From Leucocoprinus leucothites (lineage: Eukaryota > Basidiomycota > Agaricomycetes > Agaricales > Agaricaceae), in assembly GCA_013368445.1 (NCBI GenBank), contig JAACJO010000059.1:1-64000 (forward strand): DNA of 64,000 nt, given 5' to 3'. Of the stretch, positions 48,548 through 59,788 are shown in pieces. Within the stretch, counting starts at the first letter, position 1. The number at the start of each line of letters is the position of its first letter. Below the pieces are notes generated by a model that saw only the letters and a list, made by a program, of their open reading frames with translations, ran no database searches and was not told the DNA's origin. The position numbers were made by a program, and so were the translations under genes.

Positions 48548-51500
48548 ATGACGGCCGCACCTTTGAAAAATCAACCACCTGTCCAGCCACATCATACCAC
48601 CTCCGTCATCCACTCCCACCCGCTCGCCAGCATACCGACCATGCCCATGCCCTCTCAACTCGATCTCGAACCCGACTCCATGTCCGATACAGCCAGTATC
48701 GAAGAAAACACAAGACCCCCAACCCGAGCAAGCCAAGCTGAACGCCCAACTCAAGCAAACGATGTAGACAAGAGCGGAGACCAACTCCAGACACCACTCC
48801 TGAATAGATATGGATTAATCGTCAACACGCACTACAAAATACTCGTATGCATCGACTGCAAGAGTGTAATCGACCCCCAAGACGTGCGCCAGCATTTTCT
48901 CAATCAGCACAAGGGTTTCCAAACGCCCCTCGACCTCTCGCAGAAAATCCACGAAGAAGCAGCTGCTGAATACCCTGGCCTCGTCTCAAAACCCCCTGAA
49001 CCCACCGAGCCTGTCGACCCGATTGACGAGCTTGGACTCCCCGTCTCCAACTACCGCCTCTGTGACTCATGCCAACGGTGCTTCAAGACCGCCGACACAT
49101 TCCGAAAACACGACTGCATTTCCGAGACCAAAACCTACACGTTGTCCCACGCTCAGAGATGGATACAAAACACCTCGAGCTCGTGGTTCCCAGTCAAGGA
49201 CGTGCAAACCCAACCAACAAGGTACATCACCCCTTGGATGATTTACGAGGAGCAAGAACGAGAGAAGCTGTCACTCCAAAACAGTTCGGCAGCACAAAGT
49301 GACGATATCCGAATCCTCCACCAATTCCTCCGCAAGGAGCGTTGGCTCCAGCTCATCGAAGGACATCGTCATGAAGACCTAATCCCGCTTGTAGAATACT
49401 CATCACTTGACCTTTCGAATGGAACTTTACATAAACATATACATCATTTCTTCGACAACGCACAGAATTCGCTCGACACATATTACCTACGACGACTCAT
49501 AAGCACAAGACCTGCCGAAGAACATGACGCAGCAAAAATTCGCCACCATGCTGACGTGAACTCCTCAACGCATGATGCTTACTCTAGAATCATCGCCAGC
49601 ATGGTCGCGTTCATTAACCGACTGAGTTTCGAAGATGAAGTACCATACAAAGTCTCTATACCACCCGAGATATCTGCCGCCTGCCGAGACCTCATCCAAC
49701 ACCTCTCACCACCTTCTCATGGCTATCTCGATGACCAAGACGAGGACGGAAACGCTGGAAACAATGAGGAAACAACGGGAAATGCAAGCGATGATAGCGA
49801 AAGAGAAGCCACCATCCTCCAACCCGCACACCCCAGCAGTCGAAAGAAGGTCCCACCATCTACACCCCAAGTTCAGGAAAAGCTACTAGAGCTTCTCTAC
49901 CACCTCTTCACTCAGGCGCCAGCCGATGAAAATCGAGGTGGATTTATTAGCGCAATTGCTCACTTCATCGTCCTTTATTCTCTTCGACTGGACACAAATT
50001 GGGCTGCTGCAAACACTATCACCCACAACATAGCGGCGCTGTTATTTGCAGGTCGACTTGTATTTTCTCAGAAAATTATAGAGCTCTCGAAAAAGGAATC
50101 GATCGACTACTCGAGGTAAGTAAAAGGAAGCTACAGCAGAAACAAATCTGACAATAGAAGCAGAGCATATGGCCATGTCGAGAAGTACTTCAACGAAAGC
50201 TCGCAGGCACCACTTCCATACTTGTACATCCTCAAGCGGGGTCTTGGGAGCATTGACTCTGCAGAAGAGTCCACCTTGTTCTTCAACGCACCTGACCTCT
50301 CCGGAACATCTGCCATAATCAACGACAAGACCATTCACCTCACACAGATTGGAGATTTACACCGACGAGCCCTTGTGGAAATAGAAGAAGAGCTCGACCA
50401 GCTCACGTTCCACCAACCGGAATTCCGGATATCCCCGAATATCCAGATCCACGATTATCCACGAGAGCGAGCAGCAGGATATTCTTTCGTAACCGACAAA
50501 CGGAATTCATGGAATAAGGACCGAACACTCATCCAATATATGTTTGATACCCCCGAGATATTCGACAAGTACGCATACATAACGCCCCAGAACAAGATAT
50601 CATGGAAGCCCTTTTACGTCGCGTCACAATTGAAACGAATCCATCAACTACAAGAGAAGATTCTGTGCAATATCATCCTTAGTTACGGGGAACCTGCTCG
50701 AGGTACTGAGCTCGCATCTCACCTTCTGGCCAATGTCGGCGGTGGATCTATACGAAATTTTTTCGTTCTATTCAACCTTCCCATCCTTCGAGCTTCATGG
50801 AGTAAAACTTCAAACACAACAAATTCGGATAAAACCATTTGCCGAATCCCCTATTTACCCATTGGCTATCAATTCATACGCTTCCTAGTCCACATTCGAC
50901 CACTTTACACCAAATGGCAAGAGTATCTCACACCATCAATGTCATTTAACGCGAGACATCTCCTTTTTGCTGGGTTACAACAACCGCTCGCATCGATGGA
51001 CATCTCCAACTCACTCATCGCATATACCACGAAGGAGCTCGGAGTTCCTATGAGGATACTCCTATTCCGACAGCTGATGGCTTTCGTCACCGAATGTAAC
51101 AAGGAAGCTTTTACCGTAGCCCAAGCCAGCTCGAGCGCAATGTATGAACAATTTGGCCACAGTGCAGAAATCAATGTCCGCCACTATGGAAACGATATTC
51201 GCGTTCCTGACAAAATGACCGTTGGGATGTTCATGGCACACGCCCGAGTCAGTGGTGTATTCCACCTGCTTCAAGGACACACTCCAGAGCTGCTTGAACG
51301 TCTCGAGTCTGGTCGAGGCAAAATTGCAGAAGCTGCGAGTACGATACTCCGGATTCGAAATCGTGCGACACTGACAATTGGGCCTCCAAACAATCCCTCT
51401 ACACAACTTGCCGTAGATGATGTAGCGATGGCATTGAAGCCATTGATATTACCTATCCCTAGTCATTGTCGGAGTAGGGGGTCTACTCCGATGGTAATGC

Positions 51501-51574
51501 CTTTTTGCGCGACCCGACAGAGCGGTCTCAGTGCGATATACATCAATGGAAAGCCCTCGAAAAACGCTACATAA
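48548..51574 (+). CDS. OrsD-type zinc-finger protein with tyrosine-recombinase-like C-terminus
   Basis: Two exons joined by a 42-base intron after DYSR (about 50116) give about 975 residues. Residues 80-190 match the OrsD/DUF3505 pattern: GLIVNTHYKILVCIDCKSVI, VRQHFLNQHKG, then LPVSNYRLCDSCQRCFK and FRKHDC, which is two C2H2-like fingers. The second exon shows the residues of a tyrosine recombinase in order: Arg in EPARGTELA, Arg in RILLFRQLMAF (His of the HxxR box absent), His in FGHSAEIN and a following Tyr in VRHYG. In fungi OrsD domains occur with telomere-linked RecQ helicases and other mobile or subtelomeric genes (family knowledge). No helicase follows here. Base composition is A/C-rich, unlike sec31 or brr2. 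Mobility is inferred, not shown. Confidence 0.6.
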
Positions 51575-52150
51575 TGACCCCAAAAAGGGTTATCAGGAGA
51601 ATATTAGGGTTTTACTAGGGTTTTAAAACATTTCACCAGGGTTTACCAGGGTATGGATGGACAGAGGTGGACAGAGGTAGGCAGGGGTGAATATGGACAG
51701 AGAGGGTTGAGGTGAGATGGGCAGAAATATATAGGGTGAAGCAGAGGGTTGAGTAGAGATTAGGCAAACTGGTTGACAGGAAAACTTGATATTACTGTAT
51801 GAACAGAAACCAATATCCAGGAAGAATGGTGTGCATGTTGTGAACCACAGGGACAACCACAGGGACAGAGGATAGACCCCTTGTGGATGCCATGGTATAG
51901 GCCCACTTGGGTGGATATTATCACACTTTCCAAAATGTACATAGTACACAAGTCAGCTACACAGAAAATTAATTATTCACTGGGCTATGGTAAACAAAGC
52001 AAGCTGATAGTTGGATACTATACATGTAAGAACAAGAACAAATGACAGCTACATTGTCGAAGAGAGAAACATGGATATTGGGATTAGATACCTGTATACC
52101 ACCACGAAGACAAGGAGAGTGAGGGATGTGATTACTTTCAGTCTTATAAT
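51575..52150. repeat. G-rich short-word region after the recombinase-like gene
   Basis: From 51580 to about 51760 words such as TAGGGTTT, CCAGGGTTTACCAGGGTA and GGACAGAGGTGGACAGAGG recur; 51840-51880 has two CCACAGGGACA copies. No gene is seen. A single TTAGGG is present but there is no telomere array. Confidence 0.45.
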
Positions 52151-54250
52151 CAAAAATGTCACCAACTGTCTGGTATCTTCACAAAGATTTACATGCCACG
52201 ATGGAGAAAGAGCAGAGACTTCTCCTAGAGGCAGCAGTTAGTTACCTGCACACCTTCACAATAACGAAGAAAGAAGTGAAGGAAATACTCATCTCCACTA
52301 TTTTAATCCAAGACATCGCTGGTCATCCTCAACATCTTCAAAAAGATTAGCATACCACCACAGAGAGGGAGCGGAGATGTGTTCCAGATGTTGTACTTAG
52401 TAATCTGTATGCCTTCATGATGACGAAGAAAAAGTGAAGGTCATGCTCACTTTTGGTCTTACAACTAACAACGTCACTGGTCTCCTTCAGTATCTCAACA
52501 AAAATTCACATACCACCACAAAGGTGGAGCATCAACTCCTTCTAGACGTTGTAGTTAGCTGCCTGTATACCTCCTCAAAGACGAGGGGGAAAGTGAAGGA
52601 AAAGCTCACCTTCACTATTATAATCATAAATTTTGACGGCCTTCTTCAGTGTCTGCACAATTTTGGCCACAGAGATGGAGCGGAGACTCCTCCTAGAAGT
52701 TGTGATTAGTTACCTGCATACCTCCATGAAGACAAAAGAAAAGGTAGGCGATATACTCACCTCACTGTTATAACCCTAGGCATGGCCAGCCGTCCTTGCC
52801 ACTCTCATGAATATTTAAATGCCACCACAGAGACGGATCATAGACTCTTTCTAGACGTTGTAGTCAGCTATCTGCATATCCTCACGGCAATGAAAAAACA
52901 AGTGAAGAAAATGCACACTCAAGTCTTACAATCAATGACATTGCCGGTCTCCTTCAGTGCCTTAACGAAGATTTGTGTGCCGCCATGGAGGTGGAGCATT
53001 GACTCCTTCTGGATGTTGTAGTCAGATATCTGCATAACACCACAAAGACAAGAAGAAGCTGGAGGAAAAGCTGACCATGCTATCTTCATGAAATCAAGCC
53101 CTATTATAATCAGAGATCTGATGACCGCTGTTCTCGAGATATAACGACGAAGAAAAAGTGAAGGAAATGCTCACCTTCACCACTGCAACCAACGACGTCG
53201 CCGACCTCCATCAAAGTCTTGACGATGATCTGCATTCCACCACGCAGAAGGAGTGAAGGCTCCTTTAAGTGGTTGCAGTTAGTCATCGGCATGCCACTGA
53301 GACGAAGAGGGGTGAGGGAAACACTCACCTCTACCACTGCAGCCAACGACGTCGCCGGTCTCCTCCAAAGTCTTGACGAAAATTTGCATTCCACCACGGA
53401 GAAGAAGCGGAAGAGTCTCCTAGACGCCATGGTTAGTTAACTGTACCCCACAAAGACGAAGAAAAAATGAAGTAGATACTCACTTTCACTGCTGCGACCA
53501 ATGACGTCGTCGACGTCCTTTAGTGTCTTGACAAAAATTTCCATGCTGCCACGGAGAACGAGCGGAGACCCTTTCTAGTTGTTGCAGTCCGTTATCGCAT
53601 TGCTACGAAGGCGAAGGAAAAGGTGAAGGATATGCTCACCTTTACTATATTAATCCAAGATGTCGTCGGCCGTCCTTGACGCCTTCACGAAAATTTTGCA
53701 CGCCACCATGGAGAAGGAGCGAAGACTCCTTCTAGATGTTGCAGTTGGTTATCGGCATGCCACAAAGACGAAGGAAAAGCTGGAGGAAAAGCTGACCATG
53801 CATCTTATAATCGGAGATCTGATGACCACCGCCCTCGAGATATTGCTGAAGGCTTGCACCCCTCCACCAGGACGCAGGAAGAGGTGGACGATATACCAGC
53901 TCTTTCTTATATAATCAGAAAGAGTGCGTCCATTCCTCGAGCTGCTTGCCAGCGACATTCAAGCCTTTGGTGACCAAAACAGTCAGTGGATATTTCTGTT
54001 GACGACAAAAAATAGCTGACTTATTCTAGGATTCCATCAGGGTACCAAGCTTTCGGTAGAATGGCCACGATTCCGAACAGTTTGGGAAAGCGACAAAGAG
54101 AGAAAGAGGGAGGTGTTTCGACTGAGAAGAGAGTTCTCAAAGGCTAACTATGACTGTGGAGAGCTGACTGTAAAGTCTAGCTGTGCGTCGACGAAAACGT
54201 CTGACGATGATCATGCGACGCCGACAATAATGTCTGACGTAGTATGCAGG
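52150..54250 (-). pseudogene. decayed polyubiquitin-derived tandem array
   Basis: On the minus strand an old ubiquitin copy leads the array. Pieces read VFVDAQL, KAWYPDGIL, HQRL, AGKQLEE, NGRTLSDY and IVHLFLRPGGG, in the order of ubiquitin residues 3 to 76 but frameshifted. About ten units of roughly 155 bp then follow. Each keeps the ubiquitin end-to-start junction: the best (52955-53030) reads ISDYNIQKESMLHL then GGTQIFVKAL; others read KESPLLLRGG then MQIFVKTL. Residues about 9-57 are missing from every unit. Units are separated by similar 40-60 base spacers starting GTGAGC and ending TGCAG, like introns. Most copies have a stop where Gln of YNIQ should be (CAG to TAG). Copies start near 52179, 52335, 52497, 52655, 52805, 52967, 53225, 53379, 53535 and 53687 (plus coordinates). 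Not translatable as one protein as it stands. Confidence 0.75.
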
Positions 54251-54259
54251 ATAGTTAGC

Positions 54260-55020
54260 CATGGTGAGTAGGGAAGATGGAAATCAATCTGAGTGATCGC
54301 TTCTGGCAGTCGTTGACAAATAATGGTAAATATCGCGACAAGGCTGTGGGCAAACAAGTGTACATACTGGAGGGACTTGTCCTCGAAGTTAGTAATCCAA
54401 CCAGCCTATGAGACGATATTACCCTCCTCTAGTGATTTTAAATGACGTCTCGTCTCGCGTCAAAGACACACAATGCTATTGATGCGCTAAATCACAGTAA
54501 GTGAATCAATGGACAAGTTGATTAGAGAATCTTGTCCAAGGGAATGTCTTCGAGGGCGAATGCTTCACCAAATATCACACTTGTGGGCCAATTACCCAAG
54601 TTTCATGCGTTGCTAGTCTCACGACACCAATCAACGAAAGCACGAAGAAGACGATATCATATTCGAGGGTCAAGAGGTAAACAATGCGTGCACGGGCAAA
54701 ACATAGCATGGCGTAACAAAAGGAGTGCAACAAGGATCAATAATTCGAGAGAGGAGCGCGGGAACAAAAAAAAAGCAGTAAAGAGTTCAAGAGCATGACG
54801 GAGTATGCGAGAGAGAGTCGAGAAAATGACTGCCATATCATCGAGGAGGGAAATATATAACTAGTCGAGGGGAACGGGCACTTGTATCCCCGAAAATAAG
54901 GCAATTCTGAATTGAATAATAGTCAGTGATTGGTGCTCAGATACAAAATACCAGCACAGAGGGAAGCTCGTCTCTACACTAGAGTACAAGTCCGTGGCTG
55001 AGAAGAGGATAAACACGCAC
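54260..55020. other. no confident gene
   Basis: Between the ubiquitin array and the orphan gene. A basic plus-strand frame (54532-54798) lacks any motif. I see nothing else. Confidence 0.4.
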
Positions 55021-57791
55021 CTACTCGTTGACGTTGCCGCCCTCATCATCTGAGGACAACATTCCCGTATCCGCATCGGTATATGCATCCTGCATCACTA
55101 TATCCTCGTCTGCCTCGGCGATTTCGAAAATTGGTATCGCATCTTCTTTGAGTAGAATGTGGGGTGCGGGATCGCGGGTCGCGGAAGGGGGCCAACGAGT
55201 GAACGAGCGGCTGGACGGCTTCTTCGCCGATGTGGGCCACATCTTGTCAACCTCTGCTTTCGGCATCCAGTTCCACGTATAAATCCTCTTCCAGAAGTCA
55301 TCACGGATGGCGTTGATGAGATCCGGATCGTGACTATTCTCATCCATCAACGACATCCACTGCGAGTAATAAGGGGATTGCCGATAGTTCTGTACCGCAG
55401 TGGAGACCTGGTGGCCAGCGGGAGGGAAGAGCCACTTGAAGCTATTCTGCCAGTCCTTTCGCGCCGCTTTCTTATACCACACCGCAACGAAAACCCGGGG
55501 AAAGCAAAGGTCCTTGTAAGGATCTTCACTTCCAGACCGACGCTGCACATCGCCGAGATTGAGATAAGATGGACTGGTGGTACCGCGCATGTTTGGCGAC
55601 TTTGAGGTGATGTCAGCAACAAACTGGCGCCATAGACGTGTGAGGCGAGCATCAATGTCACTTGAATCCTCTTCTGGAGCATCATCGACATCGGAACCGT
55701 CATCAAAGGCAGGAGAGGCGAGCTTATAGCCTTGTTCGTTAAGATGGAAAATGGGTGGGTCGGGTTGGTCGGAAAAATTGACCCACGGGACCATGGGTGC
55801 CTTAGCGGTAGTGGATCGTGTCTGTGCAACCACTGCCTTGTCGACGAATCCAGCGGACTGATACTTCATCTTAACCTCCTCTATGCTCATACCGCGAAAG
55901 AAATAGCGAAAAGATTTATCCGACAGAAGATTTCCCCCGTAGCGGAATCGAGGGACATCGCCAGTGATGATGCGTCGAAAGAAGATGCAGCCATGAGGAA
56001 TGAAGGGAATGGAACGACTGCTCCGAGTAGAAGCCCGGTAAGCCAGAGTCTTTGGGTGAACGTCGGATGATTCAGTGATAGGAAGGGCAGCGTCCATGAG
56101 CTCGCGAGAGGCAGGGCCATCGTCGGGGCGAGAGTGCAAGCCATTAAGCAGCCAGACACAGGCAGCAGTGAGAACAAGTGCCTCAGGTCGAAAACGAAAC
56201 TCATTCGGGCCAGTCGCCTGAAGGTGAAGGACTTGGCTAATCGCCATCAAACGGATTATCCGAAAGTTCCTGTTAACGTATACACGAGTTTTTCAGCTAC
56301 CGATGTAGATTTGCATAGCTGAGTGCTGACTTACCACCAATCCTTCCTAGAGATCGCGCATAAACACTGACTGAGGGCACCAGGATCGACATCGAGCAAG
56401 ACTTCACGGGCGTAGACTGCGGGGACCCTTACTTCGAGGCGAGCATTGGAAGAGTTGGTCTCCTTGGCGCGATCATAGATATCGTGGAGAGCCTCGATGG
56501 TGGGTGTTGGATGTGAATTACCAAGAGCTTCTTTCAACGTGAGATATTTGGAATGATGTGAGCCTTGGATATTGTATACTGAAGCTTTATCCGTCGTATA
56601 AGCCTGAACATACGAAATTTCGTGGTAGCCTTGTGACCGACTGCCCACTTCCAGGCGAAAGCCACCAAGAGCGGTAATGTGGCTAGCGCGGTCGTGAGCG
56701 TAACGGGAGGAGCTGAAGGAAGTGATATTCGATGCCTTATCTTCGTCTATGCCGAGCGCTTCTTGGACGATGGTGGGGTGTGTGGCGGTGACCCACTGTA
56801 GACAGTCGCCCTCGGTGCTTGAAATCTCGATACCAACGTCAACATACCACTCCCCAAATTCAGGAACGACGGGAGAAAGCTGGGCATCCTGGAAGAACTC
56901 TGAGAGGTAAAATTCCGCCGAGGTTGCATCTGCACGATGGTAGCTACCGTGCTTGACACCCTTGATAGTGTGCATGACGAAAAAGTCGGAAGCCCATGTA
57001 CGATCCTCCACTGAGATCGTCCTATCAGCCGACAGCTCGTAACGGATGCGACCAGCGAGGTCGTCGACCTTGTCTTTCGGAATGACCTTTGTACTCCAAC
57101 TCTGCGTTCCGTTCTGGTTCGTCGCTCTCAACTCTTCCGCCTCATAAGTCGCAGGCCACTGCGAAACAATCTCTGGTCCAAGAAGGTGCCGAATAGCTGG
57201 GCGTAGACCCTTCTCATACCATAGAGCACGTTTTTCTTTAGGTACATGATGAGGTCGTTGAAACTTGTGATGGTCGGGACTCCAGAGGCCAGGGAAGAGG
57301 ATATGAATATGGTGACGAGCGCCGAAATAACCAAACTCGAAATTGGGTAAATGGTGATAAGGGACTTTCCGTAACGTCTGGGAAGCCGTCAGCCTTGCAT
57401 CTGTGAAGTAAGTTGGGACATCACCTACATCATGATAATTGTGGAAGTAGGATATGTGTATGGAAGAAGTAAGCGCGAATTTAGGATGAGGAACGGTGTA
57501 AATTGTGATAGGAGCGTCTACAAGGATTCTATCGGAAAACCCAATGGCAGAGTCGTAGTCGCGAGCGACTTTCAAAGTCCTGACGTCCCGGATGGGGTCC
57601 AGTTCGGGGTCGAGAAAGACTTGTCCAGCGACGCCACTGTCGCCATCGTCGTCGTCACGCGAATATTCGCCAGTAAGGACAAATTTGAGGAACTCCTGAG
57701 GGCGGTCTTGATTATGATACGTCGTTGCCATAGTATTGAACTCGGCGAGAGAGAATGAAGCACTCGAGCCAGTTGAGTACAGGTTGGCCAT
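55021..57791 (-). CDS. large orphan protein, about 900 residues
   Basis: Two long exons (56331-57791 and 55021 to about 56270) join across one intron (GTAAGT to TTAACAG) in frame: ISRKDWW then NFRIIRLMAISQVLH. The start MANLYSTGSSASFS at 57791 has no upstream continuation. The N-terminal half has acidic and His/Tyr-rich segments (HISYFHNYHDVGDVPTYF, FGYFGARHHIHILFPGLW, VPEFGEWYVDVGIEIS). The C-terminal half has FRYFFRGMSIEEVKMKY, a long acidic stretch, and ends IVMQDAYTDADTGM plus SSDDEGGN. No signal peptide, membrane helix, nuclease or transposase motif is recognised. Both exons lack stops, so it is probably expressed or recently so. It is transcribed away from the SNF2 gene, with 2 kb between. 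Confidence 0.65.
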
Positions 57792-58735
57792 CAGGAGGGG
57801 GATTTACGGTGAGGTACTGATCCAATGAATAATAAAGGGCGTATATATTGGCGATCTGAAAACAGAACACTACTATACAATAAAACCAGACACATTTGGC
57901 CGAGGTTGGAGTGCGGTTTCAATGTGGACAACTGAAACACACGTTCATCCAACCTCGCATTTTTTCACCTGTGGAGGTGAATACAAAGCAGGCAATACGT
58001 ACGGATTGAAGAGGAGGAACATGCCTGGTGAATTAGGTATTGCGACAGATATGGATGGAGGAGTCCCCGTTTGATCCTATCTCTATCGAATCACAAGGCC
58101 AATAAAAGTGGATCAGGGAATTGGAGTACTGAGAAGTGCGCATGGGACGCACCAAAGTTCTATCTGAAGCAGCTTAAACTTTACGTGGCACGATATAGTA
58201 CTTGGCGGTGGGAGAGTGAACGGCTCACTGATCATGAGGTGTGTAAAACCATGAGGAAGCCGTAGAACTGGAACCAATTGGCATTATCGGCAAAGAGCTG
58301 CGCAAGAATGGAATCAAGATTCTATGAGGCGAGTGTGGATTGAGGTAGAAGCGATAATGACTGGCTCGACGCCGTCATTGAGTGATTGTGGTTGGGGGCC
58401 TTGAGGCTGCCGACAGTAATATCTGGCATCAGGGAACGCATTCGTGCAGACTATGAAGTCTTGCACGAGTCGCAAAACACGTCATGGATAAGAACATCTC
58501 ATGCGTGGTATGCGCTCTGCGTCGCGGATCGAACATGTCGTCCATGAGCGAACTGTGAAACCTGACGAGGTCGTTGTTTAGCCAGGTTTGGCCAAAACCC
58601 CTGATCTGTGATCCCTAGTTTCCCAGGCTCCCGTTTCGTACTCAGATCACAACTTTAACCATGCTTCGCCGTTCCCAGTACAATCCTTCCTGTCTGAGAC
58701 ATTCTTGTCCAGGCTACGGATTGTAATAGCTTGAG
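57792..58735. other. spacer upstream of the orphan gene, no gene seen
   Basis: Part of the 2-kb region between two divergent genes; presumably holds the orphan gene's promoter. No recognised site. Confidence 0.35.
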
Positions 58736-58753
58736 CTAGACATCAATGTCAGC

Positions 58754-59197
58754 ATGAGCTGCACCGGCATGCCAGACCAGACGTTGTCGTCGGTCGAATT
58801 CGATTGGACCGTGAATGAAATTGTCCACGACCGCGTCTATCTCAGGCAATACTTGCCCAGCACTATCCCTTCCTCCGCAGGCGTGAGCAAGGTCATCGCG
58901 GAATATGCATATCAGTCCATCTCCTTCTCGTATCCTGAATCTATTCTGACGACGCACTAGTGCTGCTGTGCAGCCTACCGCTACAACTGCGCTGTACACT
59001 TGTTCCGCGACGAAAAATTCGATTGGCATCCACTTTCTCCGCATATTACCAAGGGGACACAGCAATCGACAAGTCTTTTCTCTCATGTTCGTCTTGTGAC
59101 CTATCTCTTCGATTCTACCCCTCTGATCCCGAGTCATGGACCATATCTAGTACAGCTGATACCCCAGAACCCATGTTCGTGTGTACCTTTCGATTAG
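58754..59197 (+). pseudogene. possible small gene with one in-frame stop
   Basis: A coding-like frame begins at MSCTGMPDQTLSSVEFDW, meets a TAG at 58958-58960, then continues in the same frame through AYRYNCAVHLFRDEKFDWH to a stop at 59195-59197. The two halves have similar composition (FDW repeated in each), so the TAG may be a nonsense mutation, a missed intron or chance. Family not recognised. Confidence 0.25.
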
Positions 59198-59788
59198 TGG
59201 GTCTGCTGGTTGACCACTAGCTAGGTACGCTACATCCTTTCACACACCCCTACATAATCTCCGACGAACGTTTTACTCATTCTCCTACCACCTGCTCACT
59301 CAAAATCACTATCACATTGCCTCAAGTCGTTTGATCATCGACTACGCCTAATTCAAGGTGCTTCGTTATTCCTAATGGAAGGTCTTATCATAGCTCATTG
59401 TCCGACCCTGTTTTGAAATAAGAACCTTTTAAGTGGATCATTAATTTAGGTGCGTCCATATCCCTGTTTCACGTATTTTTGTACACGCTCACGCAGCTTT
59501 CACTCACTCTTCTACGTAGAAAATCATATTGTTTTGAGCATTCGACCTTCCTTCGTCAACATCCCCATTCTCGAACTGCAACTGAGACGGAAGGCTCCCG
59601 GCTGTTTGCTAAACAGTACCCCTTGCCGCAGTTTTCTAATGTAATGTACTCACTTCAACGTAGAAGCCGCTTATCGCACGACTTTATTCGTTGTATCGTG
59701 TTTTACTTCCTTATTATATTGTTCGCCCAGGGTATATATGCTGCTCGTCTTGACTATTTGAATACACAGATCCTTTCTTTCCTTCCGC

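Noticed and set aside
48548..51574. RecQ helicase fused to or following the OrsD-type gene
   Set aside because: No Walker A/DEAH motifs occur in the gene or in the sequence up to the ubiquitin array.
51580..51640. TTAGGG-like words suggesting an interstitial telomere
   Set aside because: Only one exact TTAGGG and a few TAGGGT words; no tandem array.
55021..57791. TET/JBP dioxygenase or KDZ-type transposase identity for the orphan
   Set aside because: No HxD...H iron-binding pattern or transposase catalytic pattern could be found by eye.
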